Positions 1 through 6,406 of a stretch of 18,646 nucleotides of DNA are shown piece by piece; the stretch's first letter is position 1; the number at the start of each line of letters is the position of its first letter. The DNA lies in NCBI RefSeq assembly GCF_000720635.1, contig NZ_JOCF01000108.1, positions 1 through 18,646 on the forward strand, given 5' to 3'. The position numbers were made by a program, and so were the translations under genes. A model generated the notes under the pieces. It was not told the origin of the DNA. It searched no databases and worked only from the letters and a program-made list of their open reading frames with translations. The stretch comes from Streptomyces sp. NRRL WC-3742. GTDB taxonomy: Bacteria > Actinomycetota > Actinomycetes > Streptomycetales > Streptomycetaceae.

Positions 1-358
1 GGTCGTAGGTGTGGAGGAACTCGCCGATGCCGGGGACGCGGTAGTGGAGGTAGGCGATGGGGGCGCCGTCGGGGGTGCGGGTGTAGACGGCGCCGAGGGG
101 GACGTAGTAGTGGCCGGCGCCGGGGTGCTGGGAGGGGTGGAGGCCGGCGAGGCGTTCGGCGCGTTCGCGGTCGGCCTGGGGGCCGGGGCCGTCGAGGGTG
201 AGGACGTTGACGCCGCGGACGACCAGGGCGGCGGCGACGGTGACGAACAGGACGAGCCCGACCGCGACGGTGCGCCGCAGGACGGGCCGTCCGTGGAGGG
301 CGGGCCAGGAGTCGGTCACCGTGCGCTCGGGCGGTAGGGCTTCCGGGATGCCGTCCAT
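1..358 (-). CDS. Membrane-anchored protein of unknown function, C-terminus beyond the window edge (partial)
   Basis: The reading frame opens with ATG at 356-358, with a purine-rich GGGGGAG ribosome site at 368-374 (9 nt spacing), and runs off the left edge after 119 codons. The visible protein has a short cytoplasmic segment (residues 1-29, ending RPVLRR), one hydrophobic helix at about residues 30-47, and then an extracytoplasmic part containing GHYYVPLGAVYT and APIAYLHYRVPG. This is the topology of a single-pass anchored protein with an outside domain. I recognise no family. It follows the TolB-like gene on the same strand after 92 nt, so it may be the last visible member of the same operon or have its own promoter in that gap. 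Codon use matches the neighbours. Confidence is high that it is a gene; its function is unknown. Confidence 0.75.
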   Translation of the reverse strand, partial: MDGIPEALPPERTVTDSWPALHGRPVLRRTVAVGLVLFVTVAAALVVRGVNVLTLDGPGPQADRERAERLAGLHPSQHPGAGHYYVPLGAVYTRTPDGAPIAYLHYRVPGIGEFLHTYD

Positions 359-373
359 GGCTGCTCGCTCCCC

Positions 374-402
374 CGTTCGATCAGGACGTTCGATCAGGAC
401 GT
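374..402. repeat. Two tandem copies of a 13-bp unit upstream of the partial membrane protein gene
   Basis: The unit CGTTCGATCAGGA occurs at 374-386 and again at 387-399 without mismatch, and the first three bases of a third copy follow (400-402). It abuts the ribosome binding site of the gene that starts at 358 and sits in the 92-nt gap after the TolB-like gene. It could be a duplicated operator or a replication-slippage duplication; the sequence alone cannot decide. Confidence 0.8.
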
Positions 403-450
403 CACACCTGCTCTACGTGGGGGAGCGGGACAGAGTTCCTCACCCCGGCC

Positions 451-1473
451 TCACCCCAGGAGTGCCGGGGCGACGGCCGCCGTGGTGACGCGCCGCGCGC
501 TTCCGGTGCCGTCCGCGGGGACGGTCCACAGGTCGGCGCCGTAGTCGCCGGGCAGGGCGTAGAGGAGGGTGTGGGCGTCGGTCCACAGGGCCTGGTCGTC
601 GATGTTGCGCTGTTCGGCCGTGGCGGTCTCGACGCCCGTCTCGAGGTCGAGGACGTACAGCCGCCAGGGCGAGTCGGCGGAGGCTCCGGGGATGCGCTTC
701 TTGTACGCGATGCGGGTGCCGTCCGGCGAGAGCGAGGGGCACTCGACGTTGTCGTGGAGGGCGGTGAGGGTGCGGGCGTTCAGGTCGCCGCGCACGAGGT
801 GGGTCTGCCCGGCGCTGGCGACGGTGGCGTAGAAGGTGTTGTCGTCGGCGAAGGTGACGCCCCAGATGTTGATGTCGTGCGCCTGGTACGGGGCGCCGTC
901 CTTGATGACGGTGAAGTCCTCGAGGTTCTCGCGCAGGTTCCAGTCCCGGACGTCGACGATGGACGTGCGGGTGGAGAAGTTGGTGCCCGCGTACGAGTCG
1001 CCGCTGACGAAGACCGTCCAGGCGGCGAGGTGCCCGGACGGGGAGACCCGGGAGCGGGTCGGGATGCCGGCGGCGGGGAAGGTGCGCAGCTCGTGCAGGT
1101 GGTCGTCGAGGATGACGGTGCGGTAGGTGTCCTCGAGGGCGCCGTGGACGGCCTGGAGGCAGATGCCGGTGCCGGAGGCGGCGTGGAAGCGCAGGCACTG
1201 GACGCCGGAGGCGGTGCGCGGGCCGTCGGGCCTGTCGGCGGGGACGGTGGTGATCTCGTCGCGGTGCGGGCCCCAGGCCATGTTGCGGAAGAGCAGTTGC
1301 CCGCCCTTGCCGAGGCCCACCTCGCCGGGGTGGACGGCCGGTCCGCCGGGCTGGGCCTGGTCGCGTTCGGCGCTGCGGTCGGCGGCGTACAGGACGGCGC
1401 CGGTGCCGACGCCGCCGAGCAGCAGCACCGCGACCAGCAGCACCAGCACCCTGGTGCGGGTCTTGAGGTTCAT
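451..1473 (-). CDS. TolB-like beta-propeller protein with N-terminal membrane anchor
   Basis: The product has 340 residues. It opens with a short basic segment and a hydrophobic helix (about residues 8-30, VLVLLVAVLLLGGVGTGAVLY), so it is a signal anchor or uncleaved signal peptide with the rest outside the membrane. The body shows TolB/WD40-like propeller signatures: LSPDGTRIAYKKR, YVLDLETGVE and DLWTVPADGTGSARRV in the C-terminal third, and a weaker blade VSPSGHLAAWTVFVSGD in the middle. I see no catalytic motif; such propellers usually bind ligands or partners. The start ATG at 1471-1473 overlaps the stop of the upstream MFS gene as ATGA, which points to translational coupling. A longer upstream start is possible but would run through the MFS coding sequence in another frame. 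Role is inferred: an extracytoplasmic accessory protein of the transporter next door. Confidence 0.85.
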   Translation of the reverse strand: MNLKTRTRVLVLLVAVLLLGGVGTGAVLYAADRSAERDQAQPGGPAVHPGEVGLGKGGQLLFRNMAWGPHRDEITTVPADRPDGPRTASGVQCLRFHAASGTGICLQAVHGALEDTYRTVILDDHLHELRTFPAAGIPTRSRVSPSGHLAAWTVFVSGDSYAGTNFSTRTSIVDVRDWNLRENLEDFTVIKDGAPYQAHDINIWGVTFADDNTFYATVASAGQTHLVRGDLNARTLTALHDNVECPSLSPDGTRIAYKKRIPGASADSPWRLYVLDLETGVETATAEQRNIDDQALWTDAHTLLYALPGDYGADLWTVPADGTGSARRVTTAAVAPALLG

Positions 1474-2786
1474 TCGGTCTCCCCGTCGGCAGTCGGTCGC
1501 ATCACCAGGGCCGCCCCGGCCACGCACAGCGCCAGCGCACCCGCCGACCAGGCGAGCGCGCCCGTGCCGCCGGCCGCGCCCCACAGCGCGCCGAACAGCA
1601 GCGAGCAGGCGAACCGGGCGAGCGCCTGCCCGGTGCCGACGAGGGCGAGCCCGGCGCCGCGCTGTTCGGCGGGCACGGTGTCGGCGGCCGCGGCGGCGAG
1701 CACGCCGTCGGTGGCCGCGTAGAAGGAGCCGTGCAGCACCAGCACGCACAGCACCACCGGCAGCCCCTGCAGCGGCGAGAGCAGCAGCCCGTACGCGAGG
1801 AGCAGCAGCCCGTGCCCGGCGAGGAAGAGCAGGCGGCGCCCGATCCGGTCGGCGAGCAGGCCGAAGGGGACGGCGAGCAGCAGGAAGGCGGCGGCGGTGC
1901 CGAGCGGCAGCAGCGGGAACAGGTTGACGGAGAGGCCGAGGCGGCGCTGGATCAGCAGGTAGAGGAAGGAGTCGCTGACGGTGGTGAGACCGAGCAGCAC
2001 GGCGCAGACGGTGAGCCGCCGCAGGCCCGGCAGGCGCAGCAGGGTGAGGCTGTCCCGCAGCGAGGGGGCCGGAGTTGACGGATCGTCACCTGCCTGGCGG
2101 TTTGGCACGAACAGCAGCAGGATCAGCACGCCGAGCGCGGCGACGCACGCGCTGACGGTGAACACCGCGTCGTAGCCGTGCCGTTCGCCGCCGTCGGCGA
2201 GCAGCGGGCCGCCGGCCAGGCGCAGGACGAGGAAGGCGCTGAGCGGGCCGAGCAGCGCGCCGACGGTGTCCATGGCTCGGTGGACGCCGAACGCCCGTCC
2301 CCGGTGGGCGGGTTCGGCGGCGAGGGAGATCATCGCGTCCCGGGGCGCGGTGCGCAGGCCCTTGCCGGTGCGGTCGACGGCGATGACGGCGCCGATCAGC
2401 GGCACGGTGTGGGCGAACAGCAGCAGGGGCTTGCAGAGCGCGGACAGCCCGTACCCGACCGCGGCGACGGCCTTGTGGCGGGCGGCCCCGTCGCGGCCCC
2501 GGCGGTCGGCGAGGTGGCCGCCGACTAGCCGGACGAGGGCGCTGAATCCGTTCTGGAGGCCGTCCAGTAGGCCGAAGCCGAGCGGGGACAGGCCGAGGCC
2601 CGTGAGGAGGTAGAGGGGGAGCACGGCGGTGACCATCTCGGAGGAGACGTCGGTCACCAGGCTGACGGCGCCGAGGGCGATCACCGCACCCGGCACGGCG
2701 CGAAGGGCGGCGCCCCGCCGCCCCGGCCCGTTGGACGGGCCGGGCGCGACGGGGGCCTTGGTGCTGCGGGAGTCCGCGACGTACAC
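1470..2786 (-). CDS. Major facilitator superfamily transporter
   Basis: This is a 438-residue polytopic membrane protein with about 12 hydrophobic helices. The N-terminal half carries LVTDVSSEMVTAVLPLYL in helix 1 and the loop GGHLADRRGRDGAARHK, equivalent to the MFS loop 2-3 signature. The second half has the matching loop FGLLADRIGRRLL. The loop VDRTGKGLRTAPRDAMI between helices 4 and 5 is typical of an MFS branch common in actinomycetes and archaea. Substrate cannot be told. The chosen start is GTG at 2784-2786, five nucleotides after the stop of the phosphoesterase gene. There is no strong ribosome site there, so translation probably depends on the gene before it. The stop overlaps the next start by 4 nt. 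It sits second in a phosphoesterase-MFS-propeller operon, which suggests import or export of something the secreted enzyme acts on (inference). Confidence 0.9.
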   Translation of the reverse strand: MYVADSRSTKAPVAPGPSNGPGRRGAALRAVPGAVIALGAVSLVTDVSSEMVTAVLPLYLLTGLGLSPLGFGLLDGLQNGFSALVRLVGGHLADRRGRDGAARHKAVAAVGYGLSALCKPLLLFAHTVPLIGAVIAVDRTGKGLRTAPRDAMISLAAEPAHRGRAFGVHRAMDTVGALLGPLSAFLVLRLAGGPLLADGGERHGYDAVFTVSACVAALGVLILLLFVPNRQAGDDPSTPAPSLRDSLTLLRLPGLRRLTVCAVLLGLTTVSDSFLYLLIQRRLGLSVNLFPLLPLGTAAAFLLLAVPFGLLADRIGRRLLFLAGHGLLLLAYGLLLSPLQGLPVVLCVLVLHGSFYAATDGVLAAAAADTVPAEQRGAGLALVGTGQALARFACSLLFGALWGAAGGTGALAWSAGALALCVAGAALVMRPTADGETE

Positions 2787-2791
2787 GGGCG

Positions 2792-3700
2792 TCAGTTCCA
2801 GATGCCGGTGATGTCGGTGGCGGTGGCGGAGTTGCCGGCGTGGGCGTTGACGCCGGCCAGGTCCTCCAGGGTGTGCAGCACGTCGTAGTGGTTGTAGTGG
2901 GTGGAGGTGCTGCTGCCGGGGGCGACGTGGGCGCCGAAGACGAGGGTCGGGATGCGGTTGCCGGCCAGGCGGTTGTCCTCGTCGAAGGTCAGGACGAGGA
3001 GGCTGTTGTGGGCCTTGGCCCACTGCGCGTAGCCGTCGAGGTTGGCCTGCACCCACGAGTCGCCGGTGCCGACGGAACAGTCGTGCATGTCGTTGCACAG
3101 GTCCGGAACGACGAAGGAGACCTTCGGCAGGGTGCTGTAGTCGGTCGGGAAGGCGTCCATCCCGTACGCGGTGGAGGTGGGGACGTTGCCGAAGCCGAAC
3201 CACGGGTTGTGCTTCTGCGCGTAGTCGCCCGAGCGGCAGTCGGTGGCGCCGACGGCGGGCAGGCCCTCGTTGTAGCTGGCCCAGCTCTGGCCGGAGTCGG
3301 CCAACTCGGAGGCCAGGTTGGGGCCCTGGAGCGCGCCGACGTCCACGCAGCTGTCGTCGACGACGCCCTGGGAGCTGCCGGAGAACAGCATGTAGTAGTT
3401 CGGCTGGCTCGGGTGGGTGAGCGCGTAGGACTGGCTCAGGGTGCCGCCGCCGGCCACCAGCGTGCCGTTGATGTACGGGGCGCTGGAGCTGCCGATGACC
3501 TGCTTGTAGGCGTGGTTCTCCATCACGACGACCACGATGTGGTCCGGGGCCGGGAGCGCGGCGGCGGTGTCGGCGGCGGCGCTGCCGCCCGTGGCCCACA
3601 GGCCGAGGGAGCCGGCCACCAGGCCGAGGCCCGCGGCCAGGGCGGTGAGCGGGCGGAGCCTGCGGGGGGTTCCGGGGGTGCGGAGTCGTGCGTACGCCAT
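2792..3700 (-). CDS. Secreted phosphoesterase / acid phosphatase of the PF04185 type
   Basis: The product has 302 residues with a signal peptide: basic residues RRLRP, a hydrophobic stretch at about 18-36, then a probable cleavage after GGSAAA near residue 43. The mature part starts with the family motif HIVVVVMENHAY (metal ligands Glu61 and Asn62 by analogy). It continues with THPSQPNYYMLFSGS, where Ser98 sits at the nucleophile position of AcpA-like enzymes, then VVPDLCNDMHDC (Asp200) and LTFDEDN (Asp240, Asp242) as further metal ligands. The complete catalytic set suggests an active enzyme hydrolysing phosphomonoesters or phospholipid head groups outside the cell; AcpA-like and phospholipase C-like members cannot be told apart here. 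Start ATG 3698-3700 has GGAGGA at 3705-3710. It heads the operon with the MFS and TolB-like genes, and a PHO-box-like repeat lies upstream. Confidence 0.9.
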   Translation of the reverse strand: MAYARLRTPGTPRRLRPLTALAAGLGLVAGSLGLWATGGSAAADTAAALPAPDHIVVVVMENHAYKQVIGSSSAPYINGTLVAGGGTLSQSYALTHPSQPNYYMLFSGSSQGVVDDSCVDVGALQGPNLASELADSGQSWASYNEGLPAVGATDCRSGDYAQKHNPWFGFGNVPTSTAYGMDAFPTDYSTLPKVSFVVPDLCNDMHDCSVGTGDSWVQANLDGYAQWAKAHNSLLVLTFDEDNRLAGNRIPTLVFGAHVAPGSSTSTHYNHYDVLHTLEDLAGVNAHAGNSATATDITGIWN

Positions 3701-3789
3701 GAGGTCCTCCGGTGTCGGGGGGTTTCCGGGACTGGGCCGTGCTGGGCGCCCAGAAGAGTAGGAGACGCTCAGTGACGTGTACCGCACAA

Positions 3790-3811
3790 CGCGGGTGAAG
3801 AACAGACGAAC
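3790..3811 (-). promoter_or_regulatory. Candidate PHO box (PhoP site) in front of the phosphoesterase operon
   Basis: Read on the minus strand, two adjacent 11-nt units occur: GTTCGTCTGTT (3801-3811) and CTTCACCCGCG (3790-3800). The known Streptomyces PhoP direct-repeat unit is close to GTTCACCCGCG, 11 nt per copy. The second unit differs at one position; the first keeps the GTTC core and most of the degenerate positions. The site lies 90-111 nt upstream of the start of a secreted phosphatase-type gene, the expected kind of target. Found by eye; not scored against a matrix. Confidence 0.45.
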
Positions 3812-3850
3812 AGCTCCCGCTCGTCGACGCGTTCGTCACAGGGATGGCGA

Positions 3851-3880
3851 TTGACCCCTTCCGTTCGCGCGTGGTGGGAT
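3851..3880 (+). promoter_or_regulatory. Candidate vegetative promoter for the cobalamin genes
   Basis: TTGACC at 3851-3856 and TGGGAT at 3875-3880, 18 nt apart, resemble the Streptomyces HrdB pattern (TTGACn, then TAGnnT). Transcription would begin near 3887, giving a leader of about 110 nt before the ATG at 4000. This placement makes the upstream in-frame ATG at 3844 unlikely to be used. Weak by itself, but consistent with the start chosen from the ribosome site. Confidence 0.4.
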
Positions 3881-3886
3881 CGCACG

Positions 3887-3966
3887 GGCCTGAGCACGGG
3901 CCTGAGCGCGGGCCCGGGCAGCGGCCTGAGCGCGGGCCCGGGCAGCGGCCTGACGGGCCTGGGCAC
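3887..3966. repeat. GC-rich tandem repeat (two exact 24-bp copies plus partial copies) in the leader of the cobalamin gene
   Basis: Two exact copies of a 24-bp unit, beginning CCTGAGCGCGGGCC and ending GGGCAGCGG, lie at 3901-3924 and 3925-3948. Degenerate partial copies sit on both sides (GGGCCTGAGCACGGG before, CCTGACGGGCCTGGGCACGGG after). The unit contains the self-complementary words GGGCCC and CCCGGG, so a transcript here could fold strongly. It lies between the candidate promoter and the preferred start codon. If translation began at ATG 3844 the repeat would be coding (24 bp is in frame) and give an 8-residue repeat rich in Gly, Pro and Arg. Confidence 0.85.
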
Positions 3967-3999
3967 GGGATGCAAGCGAGTAAGGAAGTGGGCACGACG

Positions 4000-5352
4000 A
4001 TGATCGCGGTGATCTCCTTCCCCCAGCCGGCGGCGTTCGCGCTCGCCGAGGAACTGCACGCCGCCTGGCCGGAGAGCAGCATCGCGCGGCACGCCAGGTA
4101 CACCAACTGCTTCCAGCCGCCGGAGGCGCTGGCCTTCGCCCTGGACCACGACCAGGCCGTGGTCGTCGCCTCCCCCACCCATGTCCTCTCCCTGCTGAAC
4201 AGCGGCCACGTCCGGATCCCGGACGGCAAGGACCTCCTGTGCGTCGACCCGAACCGGCGCTGGGTGATCCAGCTCGCCGGCGGGGCGAAGGCGGCGGAGC
4301 TGGCGCGCGAGGTGCAGGCCGTGCTCGGCGTCACGCCCGTGCTCGACGAGCGCGTTCCGCACCCCCTGGACCCGCTGGACGTCCTCACCCCGCACGCCGT
4401 CCGCCACTACCGCGCCAACTACGGCGCGACCGTACGGGCGGTCGCGGACGGCGAACCCGTACGGCTCGTCACCGACGTCGCGTACCCGCTGCCCGCCCTG
4501 CCGCCGAACGTCTCGCCGGACGCGCCCGGGGACGCCCCCGTGCTGCGCGTCACCGACTTCGACGACCCGGGCGACGGGGACCTGCTGATCGTCCCCCGCA
4601 CCCTGATCCTCGGCATCGGCGCGAGCAGCAGCGCCGACCCGACCGAGGCGATGCCGCTGCTGATGGCCACGCTCAAGGCGACCGGCTACCTGCGCGACGC
4701 GATCGGCCGGATCGCCACGGTCGAGGGCAAGGGCGACCACCCGGTGGTGAGTTGGGTGTCCCGCTGCCTGAACGTCCCCGTGGAGGAGCACCCGGCGCAG
4801 GAACTGGCGCGGTTGACGGTCCCGAACCCGTCCGAGGCGGCCGCGGAAGCCGTGGGCACCCCGAGCGTGGCCGAGGCGGCGGCGCTGGCGAGCTCGGGCG
4901 GCGGCCGACTCCTGGTCCCCAAGCGGAAGTCGGCGGGGACGACCATCGCCATCGCCCGGGCGGCGGTGCGCGGACGGCTGGCGACGATCGGCCTCGGGCC
5001 GGGCGAGCACGACCTGCTGGTGCCGCGCGCGCTGGCCGAACTGCGGCGCGCCTCGGCCGTGGTGGGGCGGCCGGAGGCCGTCGAGGCGGTGGCCTCCCTG
5101 CTGCGGCCGGGCACCAGGCAGGTCTGCCTGCCGGACCCCGGGCCGATCCGCACCCCCCGCGGGGAGGTCCTGGACCGGCCGGGCGTGGCCACCGACCGCG
5201 CCGGGGCCGTCCTCGACCCCGCCGGGGCGGCCGCCACCCTCGCCACCCACGGGCACGCCGTCGCGCTGGTCGCCCTCGGCGACGGCTCCGGCCTGGCCGT
5301 ACCGCCCGGGCCGTACGATCTCCACCACGTACCGGGCCTGCCCGTCCTCTGA
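4000..5352 (+). CDS. cbiG: Cobalamin biosynthesis CbiG-domain protein with truncated CobJ-like methyltransferase half
   Basis: The product has 450 residues. Residues 1 to about 195 fit the CbiG N-terminal and linker regions (ASPTHVLSLLNSGHVRI, VIQLAGGAKAAELAREV). Residues about 200-325 are the CbiG C-terminal/CobE domain (LILGIGASSSADPTEAM, LATVEGKGDHPVV-like section, LLVPKRKSAGTTIAIARA). CbiG opens the ring-C lactone of the cobalt-corrinoid intermediate; CobE is its counterpart in the aerobic route. From residue 326 the sequence becomes a tetrapyrrole methylase: TIGLGPGEHDLLVPRAL (329-345), a weakened SAM-site motif VALVALGDGSGL (421-432) and HHVPG, then it stops. A full CobJ-like domain is about 240 residues; only about 125 are here. 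Start ATG 4000 has AAGGAAG at 3982-3988; ATG 3970 and 3844 are in-frame alternatives. The next gene begins 13 nt later. Confidence 0.85.
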   Translation: MIAVISFPQPAAFALAEELHAAWPESSIARHARYTNCFQPPEALAFALDHDQAVVVASPTHVLSLLNSGHVRIPDGKDLLCVDPNRRWVIQLAGGAKAAELAREVQAVLGVTPVLDERVPHPLDPLDVLTPHAVRHYRANYGATVRAVADGEPVRLVTDVAYPLPALPPNVSPDAPGDAPVLRVTDFDDPGDGDLLIVPRTLILGIGASSSADPTEAMPLLMATLKATGYLRDAIGRIATVEGKGDHPVVSWVSRCLNVPVEEHPAQELARLTVPNPSEAAAEAVGTPSVAEAAALASSGGGRLLVPKRKSAGTTIAIARAAVRGRLATIGLGPGEHDLLVPRALAELRRASAVVGRPEAVEAVASLLRPGTRQVCLPDPGPIRTPRGEVLDRPGVATDRAGAVLDPAGAAATLATHGHAVALVALGDGSGLAVPPGPYDLHHVPGLPVL

Positions 5353-5365
5353 CCAGGAGCACCAC

Positions 5366-6406
5366 ATGACCGCCCCCGAACCCGATCTGCGCCACCACGG
5401 CGACGCCGAGGTCCGCGCCGACGGGCTCGGCCTGGTCGACCTCGCCGTCAACGTGCGCACCGGCACCCCGCCGCAGTGGCTGCGCGAGCGGCTCGCCGCC
5501 ACCCTCGGCGACCTCGCCGCCTACCCCGACCAGCGGGACGCCCGCGCCGCGGTGGCCGCCCGGCACGGCAGGCCCGTGGAGGAGGTGCTGCTCACCTCGG
5601 GGGCAGCGGAAGCCTTCGTGCTGCTCGCACGCGTACTGACACCACGTCACATCGTCGTCGTGCACCCGCAGTTCACCGAACCGGAGGCGGCCCTGCGCGA
5701 CGCCGGGCACGAGGTGCACCGGGTGTTGCTCTCCCCCTCCGACGGGTTCCGGCTCGGCACCGTCCCCGAGGAGGCCGACCTGGTGGTGCTCGGCAACCCG
5801 ACCAACCCCACCTCCGTCCTCCACCCCGCCGCAACCGTCGCCGCCCTCGCCCGCCCGGGCCGCACCCTGGTGGTCGACGAGGCGTTCATGGACACCGTGC
5901 CCGGCGAGCGCGAGTCCCTCGCCTCCGCACGCGACCTGCCCGGACGGGTCGTCGTCCTGCGCAGCCTCACCAAGACCTGGGGCCTGGCCGGTCTGCGAAT
6001 CGGCTACGTACTCGGCCCCGCAGCACTGATCGCCGAACTCGGCGCCGCCCAGCCCCTGTGGCCCGTCTCCACCCCCGCCCTCGCCGCCGCCGAGGCGTGC
6101 AGCACACCGCAGGCCCTCGCCGAGGCCGAGGAGGCGGCGGCCGAACTCGCCCTCCGGCGCGACTACCTGCTCAAGGGCCTCTCCGCCTTCCCGAGCGTCC
6201 GGGTCCACGGCGAACCCGCCGCCTCCTTCGTCCTGATCCACCTCCCCGGCGCAGCCGCCGTCCGGAACCGCCTGCGCGAGCACGGCTTCGCCGTCCGCCG
6301 GGGCGACACCTTCCCCGGCCTGGGCGAGGACTGGCTCCGCATCGCCGTCCGCGACGAGCCCACCACCGACCTCTTCCTCGACGCCCTCACCACCGTGCTC
6401 AGTTGA
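5366..6406 (+). CDS. cobC: Rv2231c/CobC-type PLP-dependent enzyme of cobalamin synthesis
   Basis: This is a 346-residue fold-type I PLP enzyme close to histidinol-phosphate aminotransferase and threonine-phosphate decarboxylase (CobD/CobC). Visible features are the phosphate-binding start LLTSGAAEAFVLLARV, GNPTNPTSV with Asn144, VVDEAFMD with Asp171, and SLTKTWGLAGLRIGY with the Schiff-base lysine Lys203. The C-terminal domain contains FAVRRGDTFPGLGEDWLRIAVR, with the carboxylate-binding arginine in the last segment. In cobalamin synthesis this family is assigned to making the aminopropanol phosphate of the nucleotide loop from threonine phosphate; the exact reaction of actinobacterial members is less certain. 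ATG 5366 has AGGAG at 5355-5359 and lies 13 nt after the CbiG-like gene, so they form an operon. Its last 8 nt overlap the end of the convergent MOSC gene. Confidence 0.88.
   Translation: MTAPEPDLRHHGDAEVRADGLGLVDLAVNVRTGTPPQWLRERLAATLGDLAAYPDQRDARAAVAARHGRPVEEVLLTSGAAEAFVLLARVLTPRHIVVVHPQFTEPEAALRDAGHEVHRVLLSPSDGFRLGTVPEEADLVVLGNPTNPTSVLHPAATVAALARPGRTLVVDEAFMDTVPGERESLASARDLPGRVVVLRSLTKTWGLAGLRIGYVLGPAALIAELGAAQPLWPVSTPALAAAEACSTPQALAEAEEAAAELALRRDYLLKGLSAFPSVRVHGEPAASFVLIHLPGAAAVRNRLREHGFAVRRGDTFPGLGEDWLRIAVRDEPTTDLFLDALTTVLS

Noticed and set aside
451..1749. Longer start for the TolB-like gene reaching into the MFS gene
   Set aside because: The added 92 residues are Arg/Gly/Ala-rich shadow translation. 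ATG 1473 begins a proper signal anchor and forms the ATGA junction.
3844..3999. N-terminal extension of the CbiG-like protein from ATG 3844, with an 8-residue Gly/Pro/Arg repeat
   Set aside because: The ATG lies before the candidate promoter, has a poor ribosome site and adds no conserved sequence. ATG 4000 has AAGGAAG and begins exactly at the conserved domain. Kept as an open alternative.
3701..3999. Cobalamin riboswitch upstream of the cobalamin genes
   Set aside because: I could not find a B12-box-like core or the expected long structured leader in the 299-nt gap.
1470..4388. A very long minus-strand frame (over 900 codons) running from the MFS gene back through the phosphoesterase and cobalamin regions
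   Set aside because: Only its last 438 codons look like a protein. The rest is Arg/Pro/His-rich out-of-frame translation of the phosphoesterase gene and antisense of the cbiG-like gene, typical of high-GC DNA.
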